A stretch of 64,000 nt of DNA from Oligoflexia bacterium (GTDB taxonomy: Bacteria > Bdellovibrionota > Bdellovibrionia > Bdellovibrionales > Bdellovibrionaceae), in NCBI GenBank assembly GCA_016861345.1, contig BOLD01000003.1, positions 184,648-248,647 on the forward strand, written 5' to 3'. Below the pieces are notes generated by a model. That model saw nothing but the letters and a program-made list of their open reading frames with translations, was not told the origin of the DNA and searched no databases. Positions 26,722 through 35,874 of this stretch are shown here, piece by piece (the first letter of the stretch is position 1; each line of letters opens with the position of its first letter). A program made the position numbers and the translations under genes.

Positions 26722-28065
26722 TCAAATACCCGAAGCCTTTGGCGGTGTCCCATCATTTCCGTTGCCACTGTCGCCCACTAAAACTTTTGTTCTATCCAAG
26801 TAAATTGCGAAAGTTGTAGATGGGTCAAGGTGTCCAAGCCAACTTGCTACGCTGGCGTGGGATTTTTCGCCCTTATCAAAACACCAGTTCGTGAAGCCTT
26901 TACGTCCGCTATAAAGTCCCAAGGCTTTGCCGTCGGCATTACAATTTAAGGCTCGGGCTAATGACTTAATTTTTTTATAAGTTGGTTTTTGAAAAAGTCG
27001 GCTCTCAATAATGCTCACGGCATTTTTTTGTTCATCCCATTTTATAGGGATGTGCTTGGTTCTTTTATTTTCTGGAACGCCTTGAAGTTTTTCTTGATAG
27101 ACCATCACCACATCAAGCCCAGACTTCATGTCCGTATATTTAGAATAGTGTTTTCCACCGTTAGAGGTTTTCATCAACTCTTCGGGACGAAGACCTAAAT
27201 AAAAGGTCGCTTTAAAGAAATTGATTTCGTTGGTGGTGAAGCCATGGCTGGGGGCGATGCTGACGATTTGGTCTATAAGATTTTGCGTCATAGGTAGGGC
27301 TTCTTTGCGAACCCCTGTCTTGGTTTGCGAACCTTTATTTATCTTCTCACGGAAGTTGCCTTTGGGCTGTGGAATAATTTTAAAGTATCCACTTCCTTTG
27401 GCAGTCGCAAATTTTCCCCATTCGTTCATCATGGAAATCAATTTTTGCGAGTAGTTGAGTGAGTATTGATTATCAATGAAGTATTTAAAAATGATTTTAG
27501 AATTTTCGGCGTAGGTTTCGGGAACCAGTTTCAAAGAGTTTATAATTTCTTGAATAGTCGCAAAGACATAAAGTTTTTTACTCAGATGCTTATCTGTCCC
27601 AATGTTTTCATTCCTGATTTTCTGTTCAAATATATTGACCATCTCTTGCGGAAAAAGCGTTTGGTTGATGCTTCTACTTCGGGCGTATCGTTTGAAAGTT
27701 CGGTCTTGGCGAGCCACTTCTTCACGAGTTGCTTTGTTGAGTTTTCTAAAATCTTTTAACTTGGTCTTGGCTTCTAATGCCGTCATTTCCGCAGATAAAC
27801 CGAAGCGGTAATAAACCGCTTCATCAATTTTCTGGTGAGGATTGACGGGCTTTCCATTCTCATACTTCTTCAAGTAAAGGCTAAAACTTTTTCCTTTTTG
27901 TTTTGGGCGGATATAGTAAGAACCAACGCTGGGAAGATGTGTTTCAATCGTCGTGGTGATGGAAATTTTTTGGGAAATCTTCGTCTTGATTTTTTTCGCT
28001 GACGGTTTGGACTTCGTTTTCTTGGTTTGCTTCTTGATTTGTTTTCTAACTTTTTTCTTCGCCAT
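26722..28065 (-). CDS. Tyrosine recombinase (integrase) of the small element
   Basis: 447 residues: a very lysine-rich N-terminal arm, a SAM-like core-binding region and a C-terminal catalytic domain. Catalytic-type residues: Arg in YLGLRPEELMKT, Arg in YSGRKGFTNWC (box II, with Ser instead of His before the Gly-Arg), WLGHLDPSTT (box II end) and nucleophile Tyr in FAIYLDRT. The box II variant is unusual but the order is conserved. It lies at the right edge of the element, oriented inward. Family knowledge: it integrates circular DNA at a specific site. Confidence 0.85.
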   Translation of the reverse strand: MAKKKVRKQIKKQTKKTKSKPSAKKIKTKISQKISITTTIETHLPSVGSYYIRPKQKGKSFSLYLKKYENGKPVNPHQKIDEAVYYRFGLSAEMTALEAKTKLKDFRKLNKATREEVARQDRTFKRYARSRSINQTLFPQEMVNIFEQKIRNENIGTDKHLSKKLYVFATIQEIINSLKLVPETYAENSKIIFKYFIDNQYSLNYSQKLISMMNEWGKFATAKGSGYFKIIPQPKGNFREKINKGSQTKTGVRKEALPMTQNLIDQIVSIAPSHGFTTNEINFFKATFYLGLRPEELMKTSNGGKHYSKYTDMKSGLDVVMVYQEKLQGVPENKRTKHIPIKWDEQKNAVSIIESRLFQKPTYKKIKSLARALNCNADGKALGLYSGRKGFTNWCFDKGEKSHASVASWLGHLDPSTTFAIYLDRTKVLVGDSGNGNDGTPPKASGI

Positions 28066-28318
28066 GCTTTCCCTTTCGGTAAAAACACGCAGGATATTAA
28101 GAAAAAAATCGCCTACATCGCCGACCAGTCAGTCGGCGACATCCTCTAAAATACCAAATATTTCAATGGTTTAAGTGAAAAAATTGGTAGTGCGAACCGC
28201 TTTCGGCTCAAATCAAGTACTTACCCTATGTAAGCACCCGATGCACACCTGACATACCCATTGTTTTGTTTGCACAATCGGGCCTGTCGCGCGTTACGTT
28301 TTCTCAAAAAATCTATCA
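28066..28318. other. Junction between two integrated elements
   Basis: About 250 bases without a gene between two integrase genes in the same orientation. It contains a perfect inverted repeat, CGCCGAC (28118-28124) with GTCGGCG (28131-28137). It also contains ACACCTGAC (28245-28253), which recurs at the other end of the large element (56112-56120). This is the expected place for the right end of the small element and the left end of the large one. No tRNA gene was recognised. Confidence 0.4.
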
Positions 28319-29458
28319 TTACTGTCCAAATAACTCAAGAACTCTTCCCATCACTTCTGTTTCTGGGAGTAGCTTTAAGCCATCTGTTGCTCCTTTCACT
28401 TCGATTCCAGCGAGACGTATGTACCGCTGCATTGTTTTAAGATCCTTCCACCCGCAAATTTTCATCACCACTGCAGGAGCAACACCATCTCGAATAAGCT
28501 GCGTTGCAAAACAAGCCCGTAGGGTATGAAACTTAATTGAAGGCAGTCCGACACCGACGCAAAACTTTCTTAGAATCTCTGCCTGCTCTCCATCAGTCCA
28601 TAATTGGAAATGCGGAAGAACAAACTTTGTATTTCCTGTTTTAAGCTTCAGCTCCTTTAGAAACTGCACAAGCTGATCGCCCATAGGGCAAGATCGCCAG
28701 TACCGTCCCTTAGTGGGGCCGTAGCCAGTCTTATTTGTCCAATTGCGATGTATTGAGATTGTTCGATTCTCAAAGTCTAAGGCATCCCACTGAAGGGCAT
28801 ACAGCTCGCCGGATCTCATTCCTGTAAATAAAGCCAATGCCCAAATTGGATACCACTCATGCTGCAATTCTTGCGCGGCCTTCAGAAGGGATCTGATCTC
28901 TTCAAGAGTCAGAATCTCAGGCATCTTTTCTTCTTCCTTACGATTGCTCTTAAAGCCCTCACAGGGTGAAGTTAGACCTTTGATCTTTCCTGAAAGGATT
29001 GCCCAGCTGTAAACCGAATCAATCGCTGTTCTGAGTCGTTTTCTGCGGCCGATGGAAACTTCTCGCTCCACTCGGTCCAGAAGAAGCCATGCCTTTGTTT
29101 TATCAATCTCATCAACTGATAAATTGAACCAATCCTGCGTGTAGTTCTTCAAAATCTTGTAGTATTCATCTTGAGCTGAAGGCCCGAGAGGCTTGGTAAA
29201 GATATCTTTTTTAAAGATAGCCTCATTCCAGTCTTCTACAAGTTTTCGCCACTTTGCACTTGCGATCTCTCTTGTCATGACTTCACGGTCCAGTTCGCGG
29301 CTGAGTTGTTTTTCAATCTTCTCAGCCTCTGCAAGCGTCTGAATGCGTAGGGCAGAGCGATCCACTCTAACCCCAGGCTTTACAGGACTTTTTCTGACGA
29401 CTCGAACTTTATAATACTCACGCGCCTCTTTTTCGTCGTAATACTTCATTATTGCCAT
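28319..29458 (-). CDS. Tyrosine recombinase (phage-type integrase) of the large element
   Basis: 379 residues: an N-terminal arm-binding region (MKYYDEKEAREYYKVRVVRK), a core-binding domain, then the catalytic domain with Arg in FTGMRSGELYAL, HTLRACFAT (His and Arg), the ICGWKDLK segment and nucleophile Tyr in MQRYIRLAG. All expected residues are present. AAGGAAAT precedes the ATG. The start overlaps the end of the excisionase-like gene by 41 bases, so their synthesis is coupled. Confidence 0.92.
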   Translation of the reverse strand: MAIMKYYDEKEAREYYKVRVVRKSPVKPGVRVDRSALRIQTLAEAEKIEKQLSRELDREVMTREIASAKWRKLVEDWNEAIFKKDIFTKPLGPSAQDEYYKILKNYTQDWFNLSVDEIDKTKAWLLLDRVEREVSIGRRKRLRTAIDSVYSWAILSGKIKGLTSPCEGFKSNRKEEEKMPEILTLEEIRSLLKAAQELQHEWYPIWALALFTGMRSGELYALQWDALDFENRTISIHRNWTNKTGYGPTKGRYWRSCPMGDQLVQFLKELKLKTGNTKFVLPHFQLWTDGEQAEILRKFCVGVGLPSIKFHTLRACFATQLIRDGVAPAVVMKICGWKDLKTMQRYIRLAGIEVKGATDGLKLLPETEVMGRVLELFGQ

Positions 29459-29705
29459 AGATATTTCCTTGTCTCGTAATCTCTATGAGTTTTTGAAGTT
29501 CAGAGCGCTTAAACATCAAACGTCCAAACGGTTTGTAAAATGGTATTCTTCCCTGACAAACAAGATTGCGAAGCCGAGCGACACAGGGTTCACCTTTACG
29601 AGTGAACAGTCGTAGGTATAAGGCTGCTTCAAAAGCAGTTAACCAATCGGCACCAGAAGGGTCTTGTCCCATCATTTGAAGGTTCTCAGAGCTAGCAAGC
29701 CCCAT
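29418..29705 (-). CDS. Excisionase-like helix-turn-helix protein
   Basis: 95 residues. The core WLTAFEAALYLRLF ... RNLVCQGRIPFYKPFGRLMFKRSELQKLI matches the winged helix of excisionase/HTH_17 proteins that tilt an integrase toward excision. The start at 29705 follows ACGGGAGGTATTT, which is much better than the longer frame. It overlaps the integrase gene. Confidence 0.75.
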   Translation of the reverse strand: MGLASSENLQMMGQDPSGADWLTAFEAALYLRLFTRKGEPCVARLRNLVCQGRIPFYKPFGRLMFKRSELQKLIEITRQGNIYGNNEVLRRKRGA

Positions 29706-29823
29706 AAATACCTCCCGTAAGGAGTTTGACGTCATTAATTTCACCAACACCCAAATTTTCAAAGAGCACTTTCAACGCGGAATTGAACCGCAAAATCATT
29801 TTTTTCATAGTTCAGTTCCTTTG

Positions 29824-30183
29824 TTAAGCAGATTCTTTTTTGATTGGTGAGATTTCACCCCGTATCAAAAGGCCAATAAAGTGATCTAAACTGATGCGTC
29901 CATTATTTTTAACGTAGTCTTCATGAGCCAAGTGGAGGCGATCATTTTCAGAGTAAGTCTGTTCTTGAAGCTTGGCTAAGTGCTCAGACGTAATCAGACT
30001 TAGTCCAAGAGATATTAATTCAGAGTCTCGGATCTTTCGTCCGAAGCTCTTTTTATTTGCACGTTCTTTGAGTTGGGCTAATGTTTTGCCAGTCTCAAGA
30101 TCGAGTTTTTTCAGTACATTCTTCTTTTTTGGTTGGGATGCTTTTTTCTCAGATGCTTTTTCAAGTATTTTATTTTCTTCCAT
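29824..30183 (-). CDS. Small lysine-rich protein, possible mobilisation accessory
   Basis: 119 residues with a Lys-rich N-terminal half and a helical C-terminal half (RDSELISLGLSLITSEHLAKL). GGGAGGAGAAAT precedes the ATG at 30183. It resembles small accessory DNA-binding proteins of transfer regions but no family can be named. Confidence 0.55.
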   Translation of the reverse strand: MEENKILEKASEKKASQPKKKNVLKKLDLETGKTLAQLKERANKKSFGRKIRDSELISLGLSLITSEHLAKLQEQTYSENDRLHLAHEDYVKNNGRISLDHFIGLLIRGEISPIKKESA

Positions 30184-30199
30184 TATTTCTCCTCCCATT

Positions 30200-30985
30200 T
30201 TAGTTGGTTGTCTTAACCTGATCTAAAATTAAAATTTTTAAATTAAATGGCCCTTTGAGCTCTGAAAACTCGGGAACTTTCTTTAGTTTTTCACGGAACC
30301 TTTCAGCTGTGCTGAGGGCACCACTAGCGAGTCCTTTTTTAACCGCACTATCGACAGTGGGGTCAGTTTCAATTTGACCAAAGGCATTTGTGTGGCGTGG
30401 AACGAGGCCATCAAAATACCCAGCCGCAAAACTTGCGATAAAATCACCAGTGAAATACTCAGCCTCTCGTGAGTGATATTCTCCAATTAGTCCAGGTTGC
30501 CCTAACGCAGATACGCCAGAAGCCTTTGTCTGATAAACTTGGTTACCTATGACGACTTTTTGGAAACTTACAAAAATCCGCTTACTATTCGGCTCTAGAT
30601 AAGACTCACCAATAAGCTTAAGACCACGAAGATTTCCATCTCCTATGGTGGCAACGACTGGAGCTTTTTCATCTGGAAAGGCAATTATAGAGTGTTCAAC
30701 TTGGGCCTCGATAGAATCACCGATCTTGAGGGCTCTTAATATTTCAAATGACCCTTTTGGGGGTTGAATAAGCTCAGATGCAGTTGATTGCCTTGAGTAA
30801 GCAGTTAAGTATTCAGATGGGATATTGCCATCTGCTAATTCGCCTTTTGTTAACCTTGGTTTGATAGCTTGCTTTTGGATGATTGGAATTTCTAATTTTT
30901 GAGGAGTAACATATACGACTTCTCCTGGAAGTTCTTTGGGCAGATCTGATGCGTAGCTTGCAAAACCAAATAGTAGTGTCATCAT
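30200..30985 (-). CDS. TraB/VirB10-like type IV secretion protein
   Basis: 261 residues starting with a short signal-like segment. The C-terminal half fits the VirB10/TrbI/TraB fold: EILRALKIGDSIEAQVEHSI, APVVATIGDGNLRGLKLIGE, RIFVSFQKVVIGNQVYQTKA. VirB10 spans the envelope and couples inner-membrane energy to the outer-membrane channel. It is short, lacking the long Pro-rich cytoplasmic/periplasmic part of typical VirB10, so it may be a reduced version. The gene overlaps the VirB9/TraK-like gene by four bases. Confidence 0.7.
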   Translation of the reverse strand: MMTLLFGFASYASDLPKELPGEVVYVTPQKLEIPIIQKQAIKPRLTKGELADGNIPSEYLTAYSRQSTASELIQPPKGSFEILRALKIGDSIEAQVEHSIIAFPDEKAPVVATIGDGNLRGLKLIGESYLEPNSKRIFVSFQKVVIGNQVYQTKASGVSALGQPGLIGEYHSREAEYFTGDFIASFAAGYFDGLVPRHTNAFGQIETDPTVDSAVKKGLASGALSTAERFREKLKKVPEFSELKGPFNLKILILDQVKTTN

Positions 30986-31464
30986 CTTACTTCTCCCTTA
31001 TCTAAAAGAGAACGAGCTTTAACGACTAATCTTCTTGATGATTTATTTTCCGATGTTTTAACGGTGGATCTTTCAGCAAAGTGAGGTCGACCATAGAAAT
31101 TTCTGATTTCCACAACGTCCTGATGTTTATTTCGAGATGGAATTACATCAAAGACGAAAACACTTCGATCCGATTCACACTTGGCAATAATATTTGTCGG
31201 CAAAGAAGAATTGAGTTTCAAATTCAAAAACAGAGTTTTTTTATCGTTCGGAGAAATTTGAGCTTTCAAGTCTTCGCTTCGACCTACAAATATTTCCACT
31301 AATCCACATGGGAAAAGTAAAATAGACCCTAGTCCTGGAGCTAAATATATCCGCTGAACCTGACTTCGATCAAATCTTAGCGATTGGATACGTTCGACTT
31401 GAGCTTGCGCAGTGTCCGCAAGCGCGCCTGTTGCCACACTAATCACGAGTAATAGATTCTTCAT
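30982..31464 (-). CDS. TraK/VirB9-like type IV secretion protein
   Basis: 160 residues with a signal peptide (cleavage near AQAQVER); start chosen at 31464 after GGAGGTTGATTC. The mature part (VQRIYLAPGLGSILLFP, VEIFVGRSEDLKAQISPND, FLNLKLNSSLPTNIIAKC) resembles TraK/VirB9 N-terminal domains, which form the outer ring of the core complex. It sits between VirB8- and VirB10-like genes in the expected order. Confidence 0.7.
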   Translation of the reverse strand: MKNLLLVISVATGALADTAQAQVERIQSLRFDRSQVQRIYLAPGLGSILLFPCGLVEIFVGRSEDLKAQISPNDKKTLFLNLKLNSSLPTNIIAKCESDRSVFVFDVIPSRNKHQDVVEIRNFYGRPHFAERSTVKTSENKSSRRLVVKARSLLDKGEVR

Positions 31465-32005
31465 AAGAATCAACCTCCAATCCGGATGGATTTTCTTGTG
31501 TTCGATTGATTTGCTTAAGTTTGATGATTGCAGCAACATTGTGAGTTTGCATATTCAGGCGGTTTTTCTCTGAAACCAGTACTGAGGCATGATAAATCCC
31601 GTTTTCATCAAGGGTAATTTTCAGGATTTGGCCCGAGATTTTGATCTCATTCTTTTCGACCCTATTTTTGAGTTCTAAAATTTCAGAACGCTTCTTTTTC
31701 CAAAGTTCGTCGCTCATCATTGTGGTTATTAATCCCATCCTCTTCATGAAATTTTCAGAGTCAAAATTATAAATATGAAATAAGAACTTCTGGATATATG
31801 CGGAAGCTTCCGTTTTGTAGATGGGGTCATTTGCCTCGGTAACAATTCTTGTGCCATTTTGATCAATGCCAATAATGAGAGGATGATTTGCCTTTGAAAT
31901 GGTTCTGATATTTACAAGAGTTGTAATGACAAACAATACACTCATGATTACGAAAAGAATAAATTGAAAATTTCTTTTAAATATTTCTTGGGTGTGTACT
32001 TTCAT
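31439..32005 (-). CDS. TraE/VirB8-like type IV secretion protein
   Basis: 188 residues with an N-terminal transmembrane helix (about 12-32) and a periplasmic domain like TraE/VirB8: DPIYKTEASAYIQKFLFHIY, NFMKRMGLITTMMSDELWKK and KISGQILKITLDENGIYHAS. VirB8 is an assembly factor in the inner membrane. Genes overlap on both sides. Confidence 0.72.
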   Translation of the reverse strand: MKVHTQEIFKRNFQFILFVIMSVLFVITTLVNIRTISKANHPLIIGIDQNGTRIVTEANDPIYKTEASAYIQKFLFHIYNFDSENFMKRMGLITTMMSDELWKKKRSEILELKNRVEKNEIKISGQILKITLDENGIYHASVLVSEKNRLNMQTHNVAAIIKLKQINRTQENPSGLEVDSYEESITRD

Positions 32006-32897
32006 TTGAAAGTTCTCCCTTCTTTGGTTGGTTTTGTCTTTTTGCCTTAATTAACCTGTCTTTGATTTCGTCATCGGAGGCAGTGACGGTATGATTTCCA
32101 GAGAATAATCGACTCTTGTGTTCATCAAGGGCTGCAATTTTAGATTCTCGGCGACGTTCTAAGGCCTGCCCAGGCATTCTTGCCACTGGTACTGTGCGAG
32201 TTGCAGCCCACTTTCCAGCCTGAATGGTGGATTGAGCTGTTTGTGTAATGGCTCTGCCTGCGGGGCTTTTTACCGCCAATGATGCAAAGGCAATAGGTGA
32301 TAAGCCTTTAAATAATGTTAAGAGAAGTTCTAAACACTTTGCTCCAAAGGGGTCCATTTGGACGGAAGATAAGGAATCATGCACCTGATCAAATCCATAC
32401 CAAATAATAGGCCAAGAGCTACCCACAATCAGAAGGCCTATAAATATCTCAAGTCCGATCCCAACTCCTAACAAAGTGCTCACTAAAAAAACGATTGGTG
32501 CCATTGAGCACATGAGCAGCATAAAGAAAATATGCAGATAATATACAACCCAATATAAGCCAGCCAGGATGACTTCAAGAATTCTGTCGACAGCAAAAGG
32601 AAGGCTACTGACTTCCCATCCTGGATTTCCCTGCGTAAAAGCTGATAAGGTCTGAGGTCTAGGCAGATATGACTCAGGAATTGAAAATAAAACCTCAATA
32701 ATTAAAGGAAATCCTGAGACCAGGCAAAAATAAATGACAACACCTTTTAATGAATGAAATGCCTTAGCGCCCTCACCCAAAATATTTGAAAAAACAATAC
32801 GGGCTAGAAATAAAGGAAGAACAAAGACAGTTGTCGTATTCGAAATCGTATTAAAAACCCTGATGCAAACAGAGTGTAGATCACTAAAGTTGTCCAT
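31977..32897 (-). CDS. VirB6/TrbL-like polytopic membrane protein
   Basis: 306 residues with about five to six transmembrane helices in the first 210 residues and a charged, flexible cytoplasmic tail. The pattern (long N-terminal periplasmic loop between helices and a Ser/Gly-rich C terminus) fits VirB6/TrbL/TraG-N-type channel components. The identification rests on topology and gene order. Confidence 0.65.
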   Translation of the reverse strand: MDNFSDLHSVCIRVFNTISNTTTVFVLPLFLARIVFSNILGEGAKAFHSLKGVVIYFCLVSGFPLIIEVLFSIPESYLPRPQTLSAFTQGNPGWEVSSLPFAVDRILEVILAGLYWVVYYLHIFFMLLMCSMAPIVFLVSTLLGVGIGLEIFIGLLIVGSSWPIIWYGFDQVHDSLSSVQMDPFGAKCLELLLTLFKGLSPIAFASLAVKSPAGRAITQTAQSTIQAGKWAATRTVPVARMPGQALERRRESKIAALDEHKSRLFSGNHTVTASDDEIKDRLIKAKRQNQPKKGELSNESTHPRNI

Positions 32898-33444
32898 GGT
32901 CTATCTCCCGGCGTCTGATTTTTCTTTGTCGATCTGAAAAATTGGTCCACTGTTGAGCTTCTTCATGTTCTTTTTCAATTTGACGAAGTTTGTAATCCTC
33001 ATTTTGCATGATAAGAACTTGCTGATTTTTCTGTACTTCATTAAGTGCCACATTGGTCTCAGTAGTATTAAGGGCAATCGCGCCATTAGTTCCAAGTATT
33101 GCTATTCGTCCAATAAGACGCTTGATCCGTCGAACATAGTCAGTTGTTGCTCTAATGTTGGCCTCAAGTCTACGAGATGACCAATCGGGACCATTTAGGA
33201 CGCTCTTTGTACTTCGACTTAAATATCGAAGATTGGAGCTATCAGATCGAATTGTTTCTGCTCGTTTCTGAATATCTCTCGCCCCATCCTTAACATCATT
33301 GTCTGGGGATAGCTCGCCGGATAGTTCCGCGACTGCATCTGCATAAGCCGCAGCTTCAACAGCTTTTTTTGCTTGTTCGCCAATGAAGTCTAGAAAGGCA
33401 AGGCTGTTAGATGAAAAGAAGATTATAACTACAAAGACAGGCAT
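32884..33444 (-). CDS. VirB5/TrbJ-like periplasmic protein
   Basis: 186 residues with signal peptide (cleavage near NSLAFLD); start chosen at 33444 after GAGGAAG. The mature part is almost entirely helical with a long coiled stretch (RLEANIRATTDYVRRIKRLI, EVQKNQQVLIMQNEDYKLRQ), which is the architecture of VirB5/TrbJ pilus-tip or adhesin proteins. It lies next to the VirB4 and VirB6 equivalents. Sequence identity to named proteins was not tested. Confidence 0.6.
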   Translation of the reverse strand: MPVFVVIIFFSSNSLAFLDFIGEQAKKAVEAAAYADAVAELSGELSPDNDVKDGARDIQKRAETIRSDSSNLRYLSRSTKSVLNGPDWSSRRLEANIRATTDYVRRIKRLIGRIAILGTNGAIALNTTETNVALNEVQKNQQVLIMQNEDYKLRQIEKEHEEAQQWTNFSDRQRKIRRREIDHGQL

Positions 33445-35618
33445 CGAACAACTTCCTCTGTAGTTAGACTTGGGCAAGCAGTTTTAAGTTCTTGGTATTT
33501 TCGGCGATCTTCATCCTTAGAGGTGTAAGACCAGTATTCTAGGGGATTCAATTTAATGCGAATGACTCTCTCTCCGTGAATATCCTTAAAAAGGGCTTCA
33601 GAGAATTCTCCTTGTTTTCTTTTGAGTGATTTTATTTTTTCAATTGAGTCTGGATTTAGGTGTGATCTGGACATGAAGGATTCCTCATCACCGTCTAACG
33701 AGAAGAATATTTTATTAGGTGAGTTATCAAGAATGCCGGTGTCATTATCAACAACAACGTGAGCTGATTTTTGAGCTACAGTAATAAACCCGTGACCCTC
33801 CTTTCTAACATTGGCAATTGATAAATTAAAAAAGGAGAAGCATTTCTTTATAAAAAATGGAGTTTCATCAGCAATAAAAACGATCCTCTTTTTATCATGT
33901 GATTTTTTGAGCATTTCTAAGTTGAACTGCGCCATAACGGCCGCAAGTCCCCCTTGGGCGTAATCAGGGTCTAGCGCCTGTGAAATCTTTGAGAAGTTGT
34001 AATAAAGCAGTCTAGAGGACCGGCGGTCCGAAAGTGAAGCAGCACTGTATAGCTCGTGGCCTTCGGCCCCTGGGCTTTTCGCCTGTGGTGCAAACGCATT
34101 TCCATAAACACCTTTGCCAATCCATCGTTGAAACAGTTCTTGTCTGGGCAAATCTTGAATCGTCATACAAAAATCATGTAGGGTGTGCTCTATTGGATTT
34201 GATTCGGCATATTTTTGAATTGCTCTTTCAATGTCAGACTTCATTGTTTTTGATAATTTTGATTCGCCCTCTTCAAGGATAAGAACCTCAAGAAAGCTAG
34301 CCAGAATCTGAATGGCTTCTTTCGTTGGTCCAAGTTCTCGAAGGACATCAAATGGATTAATGCCCGTAGGTTCATTGAGATTTAATGTTTTTTCGACACC
34401 GCCAAGCAGTTCAGTTTCTTTCGAATGACTTCCTCCGACGTCAATTTTAATAATTTTCACTTCAGGGTCGTAAATCAGTGCTCGTGTTAGAGCATTTGTT
34501 AGTACAGATTTGCCAGACCCTGGTCTGCCAAAGATGCACCAAGAAAAGGACTCATAACTTGGATCAAAGATATTCAAATAGGTCAGTGATTCGTCCTTAC
34601 GGTGAAGTGCTAAGGATTTTTTTGTTAGACTACTCAAAGACTTTGAATCACCACGGGTCATTAACGGCATATAGGTGATCAAAGCAGAGTCTTTTTCAAA
34701 CAAGGTAAAGTGAGGATGCTCGCCAGGATAAAATCCTTTCAAGCTCTCAAGTGCCCCAACGCTTTCAATATAGATTTCACCCAGCGGTGCCAATTTTCGA
34801 CGTAACTCTTCTCGGTCCAAGCGAAGCCAAGATTCGCTTGTTCGCGTCACTAAACACTGCCATTCAAATCTGAAGAGCCTAGTTCCGTCCAGACTGATAT
34901 TTTCAAGGTCACATTGAGCTTCGGCATATTTTCGAGCCTCTTTGATGTCGTCACCTGTTGCATTTTGTTTTGATCGGCGTCTTAACATTGTTTCAGCAGT
35001 GCTTTGTGGTACGGCCTGAATAGAACAGCAGATAAGGTATGGAAGAGATAGGTTGTCCTTAATATGTGATAAAGTGGTGAGATCCATTCCAAACTCAGAT
35101 TGTTTTGTTAGCCTGAGAAGACTTGCAACTTGATGACCTAGATCAATGGTCTGAAACGAGTGGTGAATCTCAGATCCAATAGTTGGCAGCAGATTCTCAA
35201 TATCTACTTTTTGAAGTGGTCTTATTTTTATTCCATGATCTTTTAGGAGTCCAAAGTCAGTTAAAACTCCATCCGTGTTCTTTTTCTTTCTGTTCATAAA
35301 TTGAGCGAAGTCAATTTCAGCGGGTTTTTCTAAAAATACGAAGGCTCTGTTTTTGACATATCCAATGGATTTAATTGAATCAGAGCGCGAGTGATCTGAC
35401 TCCTGCACAGTAGAATATTCAGATTTAAGGTAAATGCGAAGAGATCTTCCCTCTGGTAGATCACGAAGAATGCTTTGAAGCATTGCCTCAGTTTTTTCAG
35501 GGCCATAAAGTTCTTCATCAAAGAGGTCAATTTCAAACCCTGCGATAAGGGCACCGTTTACTAGAGCATGAATAATAAGGTCACCAACATTTTTAGTTTC
35601 GATGATGTTTTGAAACAC
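33429..35618 (-). CDS. VirB4/TraC-like conjugation ATPase
   Basis: 729 residues. Walker A GRPGSGKSVLTN (about 365-375) and Walker B IVFIADETPFF (about 578) are intact, and the N-terminal half has the TraC/VirB4 domain that docks on the membrane. VirB4 powers pilus assembly and substrate transfer; it is the hallmark gene of type IV secretion. It overlaps the VirB3- and VirB5-like genes. This is the strongest evidence that the cluster is a type IV system. Confidence 0.9.
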   Translation of the reverse strand: MFQNIIETKNVGDLIIHALVNGALIAGFEIDLFDEELYGPEKTEAMLQSILRDLPEGRSLRIYLKSEYSTVQESDHSRSDSIKSIGYVKNRAFVFLEKPAEIDFAQFMNRKKKNTDGVLTDFGLLKDHGIKIRPLQKVDIENLLPTIGSEIHHSFQTIDLGHQVASLLRLTKQSEFGMDLTTLSHIKDNLSLPYLICCSIQAVPQSTAETMLRRRSKQNATGDDIKEARKYAEAQCDLENISLDGTRLFRFEWQCLVTRTSESWLRLDREELRRKLAPLGEIYIESVGALESLKGFYPGEHPHFTLFEKDSALITYMPLMTRGDSKSLSSLTKKSLALHRKDESLTYLNIFDPSYESFSWCIFGRPGSGKSVLTNALTRALIYDPEVKIIKIDVGGSHSKETELLGGVEKTLNLNEPTGINPFDVLRELGPTKEAIQILASFLEVLILEEGESKLSKTMKSDIERAIQKYAESNPIEHTLHDFCMTIQDLPRQELFQRWIGKGVYGNAFAPQAKSPGAEGHELYSAASLSDRRSSRLLYYNFSKISQALDPDYAQGGLAAVMAQFNLEMLKKSHDKKRIVFIADETPFFIKKCFSFFNLSIANVRKEGHGFITVAQKSAHVVVDNDTGILDNSPNKIFFSLDGDEESFMSRSHLNPDSIEKIKSLKRKQGEFSEALFKDIHGERVIRIKLNPLEYWSYTSKDEDRRKYQELKTACPSLTTEEVVRCLSL

Positions 35619-35874
35619 GAATGACTCCTTTTTTTATGAGATATTTAAAAGAATCGCGCAAAATCTTTCGTCGGAAGCGTAGCCTTATAGGAATGAGAAT
35701 AGCTAAGGCACCTATTGTTAAAAATAGAGCCCATAACATTGATTTCACTCCAAGAACTTTTCCAATGACTATGAGACAAAGCAGGAAAACTCCGGCCCCT
35801 GTGATGTCAGAGTAGGAAAGACCTAAGAAATAGGATTCATCATTAAGAACTCGAGAAGTTTTTCGATTTCTCAT
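35593..35874 (-). CDS. TraL/VirB3-like membrane protein
   Basis: 93 residues with two adjacent transmembrane helices (about 24-65) and basic flanks; size and location directly before VirB4 match VirB3/TraL. It overlaps the pilin gene by four bases and the VirB4 gene by 26. Confidence 0.7.
   Translation of the reverse strand: MRNRKTSRVLNDESYFLGLSYSDITGAGVFLLCLIVIGKVLGVKSMLWALFLTIGALAILIPIRLRFRRKILRDSFKYLIKKGVIRVSKHHRN

Larger units (their letters stand above)
20887..28065. mobile_element. Small integrated element with Rep_trans/FtsK-like module and tyrosine integrase
   Basis: Bounded approximately by the toxin-antitoxin promoter and the integrase start. Contents: RelE/Xre pair, small cargo genes, a Rep_trans-like initiator, an FtsK-like ATPase with an N-terminal membrane helix, a hydrolase and a tyrosine integrase. 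A Rep_trans protein plus an FtsK-like ATPase is the processing core of Tn916/ICEBs1-type elements; no secretion genes are present, so it may be mobilisable or merely replicative. Exact ends were not found. Confidence 0.55.

Noticed and set aside
28066..28318. tRNA gene as the integration site
   Set aside because: No cloverleaf with a proper T-arm and acceptor stem could be drawn by eye.
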